Positions 8,813 to 17,992 of a DNA stretch of 58,810 nucleotides are shown one piece after another (within the stretch, counting starts at the first letter, position 1; each line of letters begins with the position of its first letter). The notes beneath the pieces were generated by a model. It was given only the letters and a program-made list of their open reading frames with translations. It was not told where the DNA came from and ran no database searches. The position numbers were made by a program, and so were the translations under genes. Source of the DNA: Bacteroidales bacterium (GTDB lineage: Bacteria > Bacteroidota > Bacteroidia > Bacteroidales > Tenuifilaceae); the NCBI GenBank assembly GCA_016931855.1, contig JAFGDZ010000071.1:1-58810 (forward strand). The letters run 5' to 3'.

Positions 8813-10417
8813 CTAAAATCCGCTTAGCTGCATATATATTGTTGGTATAAGCAGTATAAAGGCCACCACAATAAGTATTAGCATTAGGGGCAAGAACCAG
8901 CGGAACCACTTGTTGTATGGCACGCGGGCAATGCTTAGCACGCCAACCATAACTCCCGATGTGGGCGATATAATGTTGGTAAATCCACCTCCTAGCTGGT
9001 AAATGGTAACAGTGGCCTGACGGCTTATGCCAATAAGGTCGGAGAATTGGGACATCAGCGGAATGGTTAACGCTGCTTTTGCCGACCCCGAAGCTATAAT
9101 CATATTTAGCAGGTTGTAGAACACAAACATTATTGCTACCGATGTTAGCTTGCCGTAACCCTCCATGGAGCTTGCAGAGTAGAAAAGCAGTGAGTCTATA
9201 ATTTTGCCCTGCTCTAGTACAACTACAATTCCGCTGGCCAGACCAACCACAAGGGCTGCAGAAAGAATGTCCTTTGCTCCCTCAATAAATAGGCGGGCAA
9301 GCTGGTTGGGCGTTTTGCCAAATGCTGCTCCCGATGCAAGTCCCATAACCAAGAAAAGCGTTGCAATCTCTGTTATGTACCACCCGTAGCCCATTACTCC
9401 AACAATTAGGAAAAATATGGTGAAAAACAGGATGTTAACAATGAATAGCTGTACCGAGTGGCGTAGCGCTGAAATTCCCGCAATAATCCAAATTACTGTT
9501 GCAACGGGTATTATAGGGGCGGTTACAATGCTTTGCCCAATGGTAAGATTTGTTATGGGATAAAAAATAGAGGCCAGCACAAAAACAACGCTAACAACGG
9601 CAAAAACGCTCCATGCATTTTTAGTGGGCTTATTCTTTGTTCCATTTACCTCTTCGGCTCCTTTTTTGCGCCAGTACTCATCATTCTCGTAAACAGGCGA
9701 TGCTTTAGGATTTTTCTTTATCTTCTTAGCATAGCGCAACACATAGCCGATGCCAATAACGTTAATTACAAGCCAAATTACCAAGCGGTACTCAATACCA
9801 GAGAATAGCTGAATGCCCGATAATCCTTGTGCAATACCAATGGTGAATGGATTTAACAGTGCACCGGCAAAGCCTAAGCCAGCTCCAAGGAAGCACATGC
9901 TAACCCCCACAATGGAGTCGTATCCCATGCTAATGGCAAGCGGAACAAATATCACCACAAAGGCAATGGTTTCCTCGCTCATCCCAATAACTGCACCAAA
10001 AAAGCTGAAGCATAGCATTATTAGTGTTATGATGATATTGTCAACACCAATAAGCTTAAGTAGCTTAATCTTTTCTAATCGCCGGGTGAAGTTAAGAAAT
10101 GAGTATATAGCCACGTCTAGCGCTTTGCTCTCGTTCATAATCCAAAATGCGCCACCAATCATTAGAATATAGAAAATGATATCCTTGGTACGAAGCATCC
10201 CTTCGAATATTGAAGAGAATATCTGCCACGACTGGGGTTGATTTTCAACGGTTTCAAAGGAGCCAGGTACAATTACCTCACGGTTAATTCCATTAACGTC
10301 TTTAAGCTCACGGCTAAACTCGCCACCAGGAACTATCCATGTAAGTATTGCGCTAAGTACAATTAGCGCAAAAATAATAACGTATGTGTGCGGAAATTCG
10401 CGTTTCTTTTTCTCCAT
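8813..10417 (-). CDS. YfcC-family carrier (DcuC superfamily)
   Basis: I start at the ATG at 10417 (MEKKKREFPHTY, 534 residues); the longer frame from 10537 runs into heptamer repeats and lacks coding character. The protein is an integral membrane carrier with roughly 12-14 hydrophobic segments. The first segment ends in WIVPGGEFSRE, a signature of YfcC/DcuC-like transporters. Members carry C4-dicarboxylates, amino acids or basic amino acids. It is divergent from hutI across a 222-base shared control region, which suggests histidine, urocanate or a related amino acid, but this is inference. The ATG has no long leader. Confidence 0.85.
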   Translation of the reverse strand: MEKKKREFPHTYVIIFALIVLSAILTWIVPGGEFSRELKDVNGINREVIVPGSFETVENQPQSWQIFSSIFEGMLRTKDIIFYILMIGGAFWIMNESKALDVAIYSFLNFTRRLEKIKLLKLIGVDNIIITLIMLCFSFFGAVIGMSEETIAFVVIFVPLAISMGYDSIVGVSMCFLGAGLGFAGALLNPFTIGIAQGLSGIQLFSGIEYRLVIWLVINVIGIGYVLRYAKKIKKNPKASPVYENDEYWRKKGAEEVNGTKNKPTKNAWSVFAVVSVVFVLASIFYPITNLTIGQSIVTAPIIPVATVIWIIAGISALRHSVQLFIVNILFFTIFFLIVGVMGYGWYITEIATLFLVMGLASGAAFGKTPNQLARLFIEGAKDILSAALVVGLASGIVVVLEQGKIIDSLLFYSASSMEGYGKLTSVAIMFVFYNLLNMIIASGSAKAALTIPLMSQFSDLIGISRQATVTIYQLGGGFTNIISPTSGVMVGVLSIARVPYNKWFRWFLPLMLILIVVAFILLIPTIYMQLSGF

Positions 10418-10469
10418 ATCAATGGGGTTTAAGGCTGTTTTTAAATCGGACGCCAAGTTATGAAAAAAT

Positions 10470-10511
10470 GTGAGACGTGAAGCGTGAATCGTGAGACGTG
10501 AAATGTTAAAC
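10470..10511. repeat. Heptamer array, GTGAAAC type
   Basis: Six consecutive 7-base units in exact register: GTGAGAC, GTGAAGC, GTGAATC, GTGAGAC, GTGAAAT, GTTAAAC. The register then decays into AC-rich heptamers up to about 10538. It lies in the divergent YfcC/hutI control region. Confidence 0.8.
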
Positions 10512-10561
10512 GACACCAAACGCTGAACACAAGACATTCAAGATTACAGTACCTGCCAAAT

Positions 10562-10603
10562 CGTTTCACGTTTAACCTTTCCCGTTTCCCGTTTCCCTTT
10601 TCT
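10562..10603. repeat. Heptamer array, CGTTTCC type (inverted)
   Basis: Six 7-base units in register: CGTTTCA, CGTTTAA, CCTTTCC, CGTTTCC, CGTTTCC, CTTTTCT. The first units are the reverse complement of the type at 10470-10511, so the two arrays face each other 50 bases apart. The array ends 36 bases before the hutI start codon. Confidence 0.75.
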
Positions 10604-10639
10604 TTCGTTAACTTCGTGCTTTGAAAAATACCAAAAGTC

Positions 10640-11890
10640 ATGAAGATTTTAATTCGCGATATTAAGAAACTCGTTCAGGTTGAGGACGAACCAAAGCAAA
10701 TGGTTGCTGGTGCCGATATGGCTTGTTTACCATGTATCGACAATGCATTTTTGCTGATTGATGGTGATAAGATTGCCGACTTTGGCCCAATGGATAAAAT
10801 GCCAGCCAGCTACGAAACGGCAAAGGGTACAATGGTTATTGAGGCCCATGGTAGAATGGTATTCCCCTCGTTTTGCGACTCTCATACACACCTTGTTTAT
10901 GCTGGTAGCCGCGAGATTGAGTATATAGATAAAATACGTGGCCTATCCTATGAGGAGATTGCCAAGCGCGGCGGCGGAATCCTTAACTCGGCAAAGCTAC
11001 TTCACGAAACATCGGAGGAGGAGCTGTACCTGCAAGCGCTACAACGAGTTAATGAAATTATTGCGTTGGGCACTGGTGCTGTAGAAATAAAGAGTGGATA
11101 TGGGCTAACCGTTGAGGATGAGCTAAAAATGCTAAGGGTTATTGCCCGATTAAAGGAAACAACCCCTATTACCATTAAGGCTACTTTCCTTGGGGCACAC
11201 GCTGTTCCTGCCGAGTACAAAGGTCGCCAGGGGGAATACGTGGATCATATTATTAATGAGATGATTCCTATGGTTGCAGCCTACGATCTTGCCGATTATA
11301 TTGATGTTTTCTGCGATAAGGGCTTCTTTACCGAAGAGGAGACCGAGCGAATGCTTATGGCTGGCATAAAACACGGGATGCGCGCCAAAATCCATGCAAA
11401 CGAATTGGATTACTCCGGTGGCATACAGGTTGGTGTTAAGTATAACGCGCTGTCGGTAGATCATCTTGAGTTTACTGGCGACGATGAGATAAAAGCGCTA
11501 AAAGATTCGGAAACAATGCCAACGCTACTTCCTGGTGCTGCATTCTTTTTAGGTATGGTTTACCCTCCTGCTCGCAAAATGATGGAAGCCGGATTGCCTT
11601 TGGCTATGGCATCGGATTTTAATCCGGGCTCATCTCCCAGTGGCGACATGAAGTTTGTTATGTCCCTTGGCTGTATCATGATGAAGATGCTTCCCGAGGA
11701 GGTGATAAACGCAGTTACCATTAACTCTGCTTACGCAATGGGTATTAGCGATACACATGGTAGCATTGCTCGCGGAAAGGTTGCAAATGTTTTCATCACC
11801 AAAAAAATACCTAGTTTCGAGTTTATGCCTTACGCCTATACCACAAAGCTTGTAGAAACCGTAATCCTTAACGGAGAGGTTGTGGCATAG
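10640..11890 (+). CDS. hutI: Imidazolonepropionase
   Basis: A 416-residue amidohydrolase that would hydrolyse 4-imidazolone-5-propanoate to N-formimino-L-glutamate, the third step of histidine breakdown, in the cytosol. Visible are the metal-binding HxH in CDSHTHLVYAG (His82, His84), the substrate Arg in GSREIEY, a metal His region HANELDY, SVDHLEF, and the metal Asp in ASDFNPGSSPSGD. Length is typical. The ATG at 10640 directly follows a heptamer-rich control region. Downstream genes are a DUF4197 lipoprotein and ftcD, so histidase and urocanase must lie outside the window. Confidence 0.96.
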   Translation: MKILIRDIKKLVQVEDEPKQMVAGADMACLPCIDNAFLLIDGDKIADFGPMDKMPASYETAKGTMVIEAHGRMVFPSFCDSHTHLVYAGSREIEYIDKIRGLSYEEIAKRGGGILNSAKLLHETSEEELYLQALQRVNEIIALGTGAVEIKSGYGLTVEDELKMLRVIARLKETTPITIKATFLGAHAVPAEYKGRQGEYVDHIINEMIPMVAAYDLADYIDVFCDKGFFTEEETERMLMAGIKHGMRAKIHANELDYSGGIQVGVKYNALSVDHLEFTGDDEIKALKDSETMPTLLPGAAFFLGMVYPPARKMMEAGLPLAMASDFNPGSSPSGDMKFVMSLGCIMMKMLPEEVINAVTINSAYAMGISDTHGSIARGKVANVFITKKIPSFEFMPYAYTTKLVETVILNGEVVA

Positions 11891-11929
11891 CGCTAATTTG
11901 GTAGAAGTTCCGACTTAAAATAGCATATT

Positions 11930-12670
11930 ATGGCAAAGAGAAAACTAGTTGTTTATGCAATTGCAATTGCTGTTTGTGCATCTCTTTGGGGATGCGCGGA
12001 GCTAGCTCAGCTAGTTCCACCACCAACTGGTCCCAGAACAACAAAGCCAGGGCTCACCAATCAGGAGGTAATTGCTGGGTTAAAGGAGGCACTGGTAGTT
12101 GGCGCAACAAACTCAACGGGATTTGCCTCAAAGGTCGATGGTTTCTATAAAAACCCATCGCTATACATTCCATTCCCAGAGGAGGCAGTCAAAATGAAAA
12201 AAACGTTGGTTGATGCTGGTTTTGGAAATTTAGTAGCCGATTTTGAGAAGTCGCTTAACCGAGCTGCCGAGGAGTCAGCCAAAAAGGCTCTGCCCATTTT
12301 TAAAAGTGCAATAATTGGGATGACTGTTACCGATGCCATGGGGATTCTTCGAGGCTCAAATAATGCGGCTACAACATATCTAAAGAGTAAAACAGAGGCT
12401 CAGCTTAGATCCGATTTTCTTCCTGTTGCTAAACAGGCAATACAATCGGTAGAGGTTACAAAGTACTGGAATCCAGTTGTGAAAACCTACAACCGGTTAA
12501 CCATGTTAACGGGAGGAACAGCAGTAAATCCTAACCTTGATGAGTATGTTACCCAAAAGGCCATTGATGGGCTTTTCCTTCTAATAGCCCAGGAGGAGGC
12601 AAAAATTAGAAAGGATCCTGCTGCACGAGTTACCGATATACTAAAAAAGGTTTTTGCAAAAACTTCGTAA
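11930..12670 (+). CDS. DUF4197 family lipoprotein
   Basis: A 246-residue protein with an N-terminal signal and lipobox LWGC (Cys22), followed by a proline-rich linker and a helical domain that matches DUF4197: the repeated phrases LTNQEVIAGLKEAL, GATNSTGFASKVDGFYKNP, and a C-terminal VTDILKKVF. The family's function is not established. It begins 40 bases after hutI and ends 185 bases before ftcD, so it sits inside a histidine-catabolic gene block. Whether it is co-transcribed by design or by chance cannot be told from sequence. Confidence 0.88.
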   Translation: MAKRKLVVYAIAIAVCASLWGCAELAQLVPPPTGPRTTKPGLTNQEVIAGLKEALVVGATNSTGFASKVDGFYKNPSLYIPFPEEAVKMKKTLVDAGFGNLVADFEKSLNRAAEESAKKALPIFKSAIIGMTVTDAMGILRGSNNAATTYLKSKTEAQLRSDFLPVAKQAIQSVEVTKYWNPVVKTYNRLTMLTGGTAVNPNLDEYVTQKAIDGLFLLIAQEEAKIRKDPAARVTDILKKVFAKTS

Positions 12671-12855
12671 CGCAAAAACTATCGCTAGTAAAGAGGCAGG
12701 AGGTGCAACGCAACAGGCATTAAGTTGTAAAAGGAGTTCTCACTCGTGCTTAGCTTGGGTTTAATCTAGTTCTAGGCCAATTATCGAGAGACGATAAGCC
12801 GTTTCTCTAGGAAGAAAGACAAACCGTTTTACATTTTTAAAGAATCATATTACTC

Positions 12856-14550
12856 ATGGAGAACAAAAAGTTAATAGAGTGCGTGCCAAACTTTTCCGAA
12901 GGCCGCGACATGAATATCATTAAGCAGATAACCGATGTAATCGAATCTGTTGAAGGCGTTCGCTTAATTGATGTTGACCCAGGTAAAGCAACCAACCGTA
13001 CCGTTGTTACAATGGTTGGCACACCAGAGGAGGTTTGCGAAGCCGCTTTCCTTGCCGTTAAAAAGGCTTCAGAGCTTATTGACATGAGCAAGCATCATGG
13101 TGCACACCCTCGTTTTGGTGCTACCGATGTTTGTCCTCTGGTTCCCGTTGCAAATATCTCTATGGACGAGGTGGTTGAGTACGCCCGCAAGCTGGCCAAG
13201 CGAATTGGCGAGGAGCTTTCAATTCCTGTGTACTGCTACGAGTTTGCTGCCTTTGAGGAGAAGCGTCGCAACCTAGCAAATTGCCGTTCGGGAGAGTACG
13301 AAGGGCTGCCTAAAAAGCTACAAGATCCTGCTTGGAAGCCATGTTTTGGCCCTGCTGCTTTCAATGCAAAATCGGGTGTAACTGCTGTTGGCGCCCGTAA
13401 CTTCCTAGTGGCGTATAACGTTAACCTTAACACAACATCTACTCGTAGGGCAAACGCTGTTGCCTTTGATATTCGTGAGAAGGGGCGTCCACAACGCGTA
13501 GGTAACCCTGTTACTGGTAAAAAGGCCGTTGATGAGAAAGGGAATGAGATTTGGATTCCTGGAGCACTTAAAGCGTGTAAGGCCATTGGTTGGTTTATTG
13601 ATGAGTTTGGTATAGCTCAGGTTTCCATAAACCTTACCGATATTACCGTTACCCCATTACATGTTGCTTTTGAGGAGGCTTCTAAAAAGGCGCAGGAGAG
13701 GGGATTACGTGTAACTGGTTCTGAACTTGTTGGTGTTGTACCTCTTAAAGCAATGCTTGATGCTGGAAAGTATTTCTTGCACAAGCAGGATCGCTCTACT
13801 GGTATTGCCGATAGCGAGATTATTAAAATTGCCGTTAAGTCTATGGGACTTGATGAGCTTTACCCATTCGATCCTCAAAAGAAAATTATTGAGTACATTC
13901 TAGAGGATAACAGCAAGAAAAAGCTTGTTGACATGACTGTGGCTGCGTTTACCAACGAAACCGCTTCGGAATCGCCAGCTCCAGGTGGTGGATCTATTTC
14001 TGCAGCAATGGGTGCTTTTGGCGCCGCTCTTGGTACAATGGTGGCAAACCTTTCTGCGCATAAGCCAGGTTGGGACGATAAGTGGTTGGAATTCTCCAAC
14101 TGGGCCGACAAGGGAAAAACATACATGGACCAGCTTGTTAAGCTTGTTGATGAGGATACCAATGCATTTAACAAGATTATGGATGCATTTGGACTTCCTA
14201 AGGGAACCGATGAGGAGAAAGCAGCTCGCAAAAAAGCAATCCAGGATGCCACCCTATATGCTATAGAGGTGCCTTACAAGGTAATGGAGCTTTGCTTCCA
14301 ATCCATGGAGGTTATGAAAGCCATGGCTCAGTTTGGCAATCCAAATTCTGTTTCCGACGCAGGCGTGGGCGCATTAGCCGCTCGTTCTGGTGTACTTGGT
14401 GCATTCCTAAATGTTAAGATTAATGCATCTGGCTTAGACGATAAGGCTAAGGCTGCTGAGTTTATTTCTAAGGGACAATTAATTGCCGATAAAGCAGTTG
14501 ATTTAGAAAAAGAGATTCTCTCCATTGTTGAGTTGAAAATTCAAGGGTAA
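12856..14550 (+). CDS. ftcD: Glutamate formimidoyltransferase / formimidoyl-THF cyclodeaminase
   Basis: A 564-residue bifunctional enzyme. The N-terminal about 300 residues are the formiminotransferase (ECVPNFSEGRD; HHGAHPRFGATDVCPLVP), which moves the formimino group from formiminoglutamate to tetrahydrofolate and releases glutamate. The C-terminal about 190 residues are the cyclodeaminase (TASESPAPGGGSISA), which forms methenyl-THF and ammonia. This completes histidine breakdown begun by hutI upstream and yields one-carbon units. The length is that of the fused form known from animals and some bacteria. A strong terminator follows. A T-rich TACATTTT just before the ATG may be its own promoter box. 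Confidence 0.96.
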   Translation: MENKKLIECVPNFSEGRDMNIIKQITDVIESVEGVRLIDVDPGKATNRTVVTMVGTPEEVCEAAFLAVKKASELIDMSKHHGAHPRFGATDVCPLVPVANISMDEVVEYARKLAKRIGEELSIPVYCYEFAAFEEKRRNLANCRSGEYEGLPKKLQDPAWKPCFGPAAFNAKSGVTAVGARNFLVAYNVNLNTTSTRRANAVAFDIREKGRPQRVGNPVTGKKAVDEKGNEIWIPGALKACKAIGWFIDEFGIAQVSINLTDITVTPLHVAFEEASKKAQERGLRVTGSELVGVVPLKAMLDAGKYFLHKQDRSTGIADSEIIKIAVKSMGLDELYPFDPQKKIIEYILEDNSKKKLVDMTVAAFTNETASESPAPGGGSISAAMGAFGAALGTMVANLSAHKPGWDDKWLEFSNWADKGKTYMDQLVKLVDEDTNAFNKIMDAFGLPKGTDEEKAARKKAIQDATLYAIEVPYKVMELCFQSMEVMKAMAQFGNPNSVSDAGVGALAARSGVLGAFLNVKINASGLDDKAKAAEFISKGQLIADKAVDLEKEILSIVELKIQG

Positions 14551-14576
14551 TTTCGCCTTAAATATAGTATCGGGAA

Positions 14577-14601
14577 AGCGCACCTTAGGTGCGCTTTTTT
14601 T
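14577..14601 (+). terminator. Terminator after ftcD
   Basis: AGCGCACC (14577-14584) pairs with GGTGCGCT (14588-14595) around loop TTA, followed by a run of T. Confidence 0.9.
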
Positions 14602-14849
14602 GTGGCGTAAAGCCATTTCTGATCGGCATTAAAATTAACAGTCTGTAACAAATTGCATGATTTAAGTGTGAAGGATCTTTTTGAGGTTATGTTTGTTAAT
14701 AGTTTTAATATCAAATAAATGCATAGCATATGTGGTTTTGTTTTTCTTTTTTGCAAGTATGTTATAATTCATAAAAAAGAGTATTGTGTGAAATAATGTT
14801 AATTTCTTTGGGTTTAAAACATTGTTTTACGGCATATATTTACATACTT

Positions 14850-14857
14850 TAGCTTTG
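14850..14857 (+). promoter_or_regulatory. -7 promoter box of first SusC gene
   Basis: TAGCTTTG matches TAnnTTTG and lies 39 bases before the ATG at 14897. The bases after it, ACAATTACCCAATTG and on to the start codon, recur before the SusC gene at 20228. Confidence 0.55.
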
Positions 14858-15192
14858 ATAAAACAATTACCCAATTGTAAACCTAAAATTTTTTCTATGA
14901 AAAGACTATGCGTTTTCCTCGCAGGTCTTGTGCTTGTTGGTATTAGTTTTGCCCAAGCACAGACGGTGCGGATTACAGGAACTGTTACCAGTTCCGAAGA
15001 CGGGGCACCAGTCCCTGGTGTGTCTGTTATTGTGAAAGGAACTACATTAGGTAGTTCTACTGACATTGATGGCAAGTACACGTTGAACGTTTCTGTTGGT
15101 ACTGAAACACTTGTTTTTAGTTTTGTAGGGCTCAAAACCCAGGAGATTGCAGTTTCTGGGCGTCAAATTATTGATGTAATAATGGAGCCAGA
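14850..15192 (+). repeat. Direct repeat, copy 1 (SusC leader and N-terminus)
   Basis: About 340 bases covering promoter, leader, signal peptide and carboxypeptidase-like domain are strongly similar to 20180-20523. The leaders differ by a few bases only. Similarity ends sharply after codons for DVIMEP. Confidence 0.85.
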
Positions 15193-17962
15193 CAGTAAGG
15201 AACTGGATGAGGTTGTAGTCGTTGGTTATGGAACTCGGCTGAAATCAGAATTAACAGGTTCTGTATCTCAAGTAAAATCAGAGGATATAGCCAATGTTAC
15301 TCAACCTAGTTTTGAATCGGCTATTCAGGGAAAAACGGCGGGTGTTTATGTTCAGGGAGGTAGTGGCAAACTTGGACAAGGCATTAAAATTAGGGTGCGT
15401 GGAGCTGCTTCTGTGTCCGCGAGTAATCAACCGTTATACATTGTGGATAATATACCGGTTAATACCGATAATATTGGCTCGTCAGGCAATGAGCCAACTA
15501 ACCCAATGGCTGATTTAAACCCTGCAGATATAGAGTCAATACAAGTTCTAAAGGATGCCTCTGCTGCTGCAATTTATGGGGCTCGTGCTGCTAATGGGGT
15601 AGTTTTAATTACGACTAAAAGAGGTAAAGAGGGAAAAACAAACTTTAATTTCACATCTCAGGTTGGTTTTAGTGAGCCTGCGAATAAAGTGGGATTTTTG
15701 AACAGAAATCAGTATTTACAATTGGTCGAGGAGGGTTTTAATAATGTAAGAGCAATGTATGGCGATAATGCTTATTCATGGCTAGGAGTAGGCGCTACCG
15801 ATAGTTGGGATGTGGGGTTAGATAATCTTTTTAATTATTGGAGAGATCCTAATAACCCTAACGATTTGACAAAAGGACCTGATACTAACTGGGAAGATCA
15901 AGCTTTTCGTCGTGGAACTTTACAGCAGTATGACCTTTCTGCTTCGGGTGGTAATAATAAAACAACTTTTTATGCCTCGCTTTCATGGGCAAATCAGGAA
16001 GGCATCATCATTAATAATGACTTTGATAGGATTAGTGCTCGTTTAAACATTGATCAGCGATCGTCGGATCGAGTTTCCTTTGGCTTTAACTTAAACCCTG
16101 TACGCTCTCGTAGTTTTAGGGTGGCTAATGATAATGCATTCGCTTCGCCGTTGCAAATGGTAGCACTTCCTCCTCTGGATCCCATCTATTTGCCAGGATC
16201 AGATGTGCTGAACACTAGAACCTCTTATGAGAATGGATTAATCCCCGCAAAGTATAATTCTTTTAATACTACGACATACCGTAATATTGGAAATGTTTAT
16301 GCAAGTTTTGTTTTACTAGAAGGTTTGTCTTTCCGTAGTGAAGTAGGAGCCGATCTTACAAATCAACACGAGGAGGGATATCAGGGGCGATTAACTAATG
16401 ATGGTGGCCCAGCAGGTAGTGCTTCCGATAGAAACGTAACGTTACTTAATTACACTCTGAACAACTTCTTCTCTTACGATCGGGTTTTTGCTGAGCGTTT
16501 TGATGTTAATCTTGTTGGAGGTATGAGCTACCAGCAGTCAGATTACAATGAATCAAGTGCATATGGATTAAATTTCCCCAGCGATCATTTTCGTAAAATT
16601 AATAGTGCAGCAGAAATTGAAGGAGCATATTCTTCTGCAACGAATTACAGTTTCTTATCCTATTTCTTTAGAAGTAATATTAAGTTGTACGATAAGTATC
16701 TTTTTACACTTAGTGCAAGAGCTGATGGTTCCTCTCGGTTTGGTAAGAATAACCGATATGGATTTTTTCCTGCTGCATCGGCAGCTTGGATCTTATCTAA
16801 AGAAGAGTTTCTTTCCAATGTAGAGGCTATTAGTTTCTTAAAACTTAGGGCAAGTTGGGGGGTAACAGGAAATGCTGAGATTGGGAACTTTGATTCTCGC
16901 GGATTGTACTCAGCTAGTAACTATGCCGGTTATTCTGGAGTAATTCCAGTCAGCTTACCTTCTGAGGATTTGAAATGGGAAACTACAAAGCAGGTTGATG
17001 TTGGAATAGATTTTGGATTCTTTAATAATCGCATAACAGGTGAAATTGACTATTATGTTAAAAATACTAGTGATTTGCTTCTGAATGTAAGTGTTCCAGG
17101 AACCTCGGGTTATAGCTTTATTACCAAAAATGTAGGTAAACTTAGCAATAAAGGATGGGAATTTGTAATTAATGGTGCAATACTTACAGGGAGGTTAAAG
17201 TGGAATGCTAGTTTTAATATCTCATCAAACGAAAATGAGATTACTGACTTGGATGGACAAATAATACGGTCAGGCATTTGGCGTGCGATGGAAGGTCAGC
17301 CTCTTGGTGTTTTCTTTATGCCCAAGTATGCAGGAGTAGACCCCCAAAATGGAGATGCTCTGTTTTATAAAGATGAAAGCAGAACTGAAACAACAAATAG
17401 CCTTTCAGAAGCAGAACACCAAGTGGTAGGTAACCCTAATCCTAAATTTATTGGCGGACTTAGCAATAATTTATCCTATAAAGGGTTTGATTTTAGTTTT
17501 ATGTTGCAGTTTGTTACAGGGAACGACATATACAACGGTGGTCGGCAGTGGCAAGCAGACGGGCTGTCTTGGTTAGATAACCAGACTGAGGAGTACTTTG
17601 AGAATAGATGGCAAAAGCCAGGCGATGACGCCAAATACCCTCAGGCAAGATGGCTCGAAGGGAACGGTTATGGTGTTAGTTCAATGTTAGTATTTGATGG
17701 TTCGTACCTTCGTTTGAAGGATGTGACCTTAGGATATACTCTCCCTAAGAGATTGCTGGAGAATTATGGTATTGCAACTGTTCGTATTTTTGCAAAGGGC
17801 TTAAATATATGGACGTTAACAAACTATCCAGGATGGGATCCTGAGGCTAACTTTGTGGGAGCTGGGCCAACCGTTCAGTCACAGAATATGCAGCAGGGGT
17901 ACGACTTCTACACTGCACCACAACCTAGATCAATAACATTTGGAGTACAACTAGGTTTTTAA
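14897..17962 (+). CDS. SusC/RagA-type TonB-dependent outer-membrane transporter
   Basis: I start at ATG 14897 (1021 residues), because the frame upstream is non-coding leader and the second SusC begins identically (MKRLCVFLAG). A signal peptide ends near FAQA. Residues about 23-105 are a carboxypeptidase-D-like regulatory domain (ITGTVTSSEDGAPVPGVSV), followed by the TonB box region (DEVVVVGYGT), the plug (about 120-230, ending GARAANGVVLITTKRG) and a long beta barrel ending in an aromatic strand. It would import oligomers across the outer membrane with the SusD protein encoded 30 bases downstream. No degradative enzyme adjoins, so the substrate is unknown. Confidence 0.95.
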   Translation: MKRLCVFLAGLVLVGISFAQAQTVRITGTVTSSEDGAPVPGVSVIVKGTTLGSSTDIDGKYTLNVSVGTETLVFSFVGLKTQEIAVSGRQIIDVIMEPDSKELDEVVVVGYGTRLKSELTGSVSQVKSEDIANVTQPSFESAIQGKTAGVYVQGGSGKLGQGIKIRVRGAASVSASNQPLYIVDNIPVNTDNIGSSGNEPTNPMADLNPADIESIQVLKDASAAAIYGARAANGVVLITTKRGKEGKTNFNFTSQVGFSEPANKVGFLNRNQYLQLVEEGFNNVRAMYGDNAYSWLGVGATDSWDVGLDNLFNYWRDPNNPNDLTKGPDTNWEDQAFRRGTLQQYDLSASGGNNKTTFYASLSWANQEGIIINNDFDRISARLNIDQRSSDRVSFGFNLNPVRSRSFRVANDNAFASPLQMVALPPLDPIYLPGSDVLNTRTSYENGLIPAKYNSFNTTTYRNIGNVYASFVLLEGLSFRSEVGADLTNQHEEGYQGRLTNDGGPAGSASDRNVTLLNYTLNNFFSYDRVFAERFDVNLVGGMSYQQSDYNESSAYGLNFPSDHFRKINSAAEIEGAYSSATNYSFLSYFFRSNIKLYDKYLFTLSARADGSSRFGKNNRYGFFPAASAAWILSKEEFLSNVEAISFLKLRASWGVTGNAEIGNFDSRGLYSASNYAGYSGVIPVSLPSEDLKWETTKQVDVGIDFGFFNNRITGEIDYYVKNTSDLLLNVSVPGTSGYSFITKNVGKLSNKGWEFVINGAILTGRLKWNASFNISSNENEITDLDGQIIRSGIWRAMEGQPLGVFFMPKYAGVDPQNGDALFYKDESRTETTNSLSEAEHQVVGNPNPKFIGGLSNNLSYKGFDFSFMLQFVTGNDIYNGGRQWQADGLSWLDNQTEEYFENRWQKPGDDAKYPQARWLEGNGYGVSSMLVFDGSYLRLKDVTLGYTLPKRLLENYGIATVRIFAKGLNIWTLTNYPGWDPEANFVGAGPTVQSQNMQQGYDFYTAPQPRSITFGVQLGF

Positions 17963-17992
17963 TATAATGTCGAATACTCAAAAATAATTAAT

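Larger units (their letters stand above)
14551..14896. other. Terminator and promoter region before first SusC
   Basis: After the ftcD terminator there are about 250 AT-rich bases without any open frame. The distal end contains a promoter box (14850-14857) and a leader that is repeated almost exactly before the second SusC gene. Confidence 0.6.

Noticed and set aside
10418-10537. 40-codon N-terminal extension of the YfcC carrier
   Set aside because: It runs through the heptamer array; the ATG at 10417 matches the family's start.
10441-10641. Leftward frame before the YfcC gene
   Set aside because: It is built from heptamer repeats, which happen to be free of stop codons, and reads as low-complexity sequence.
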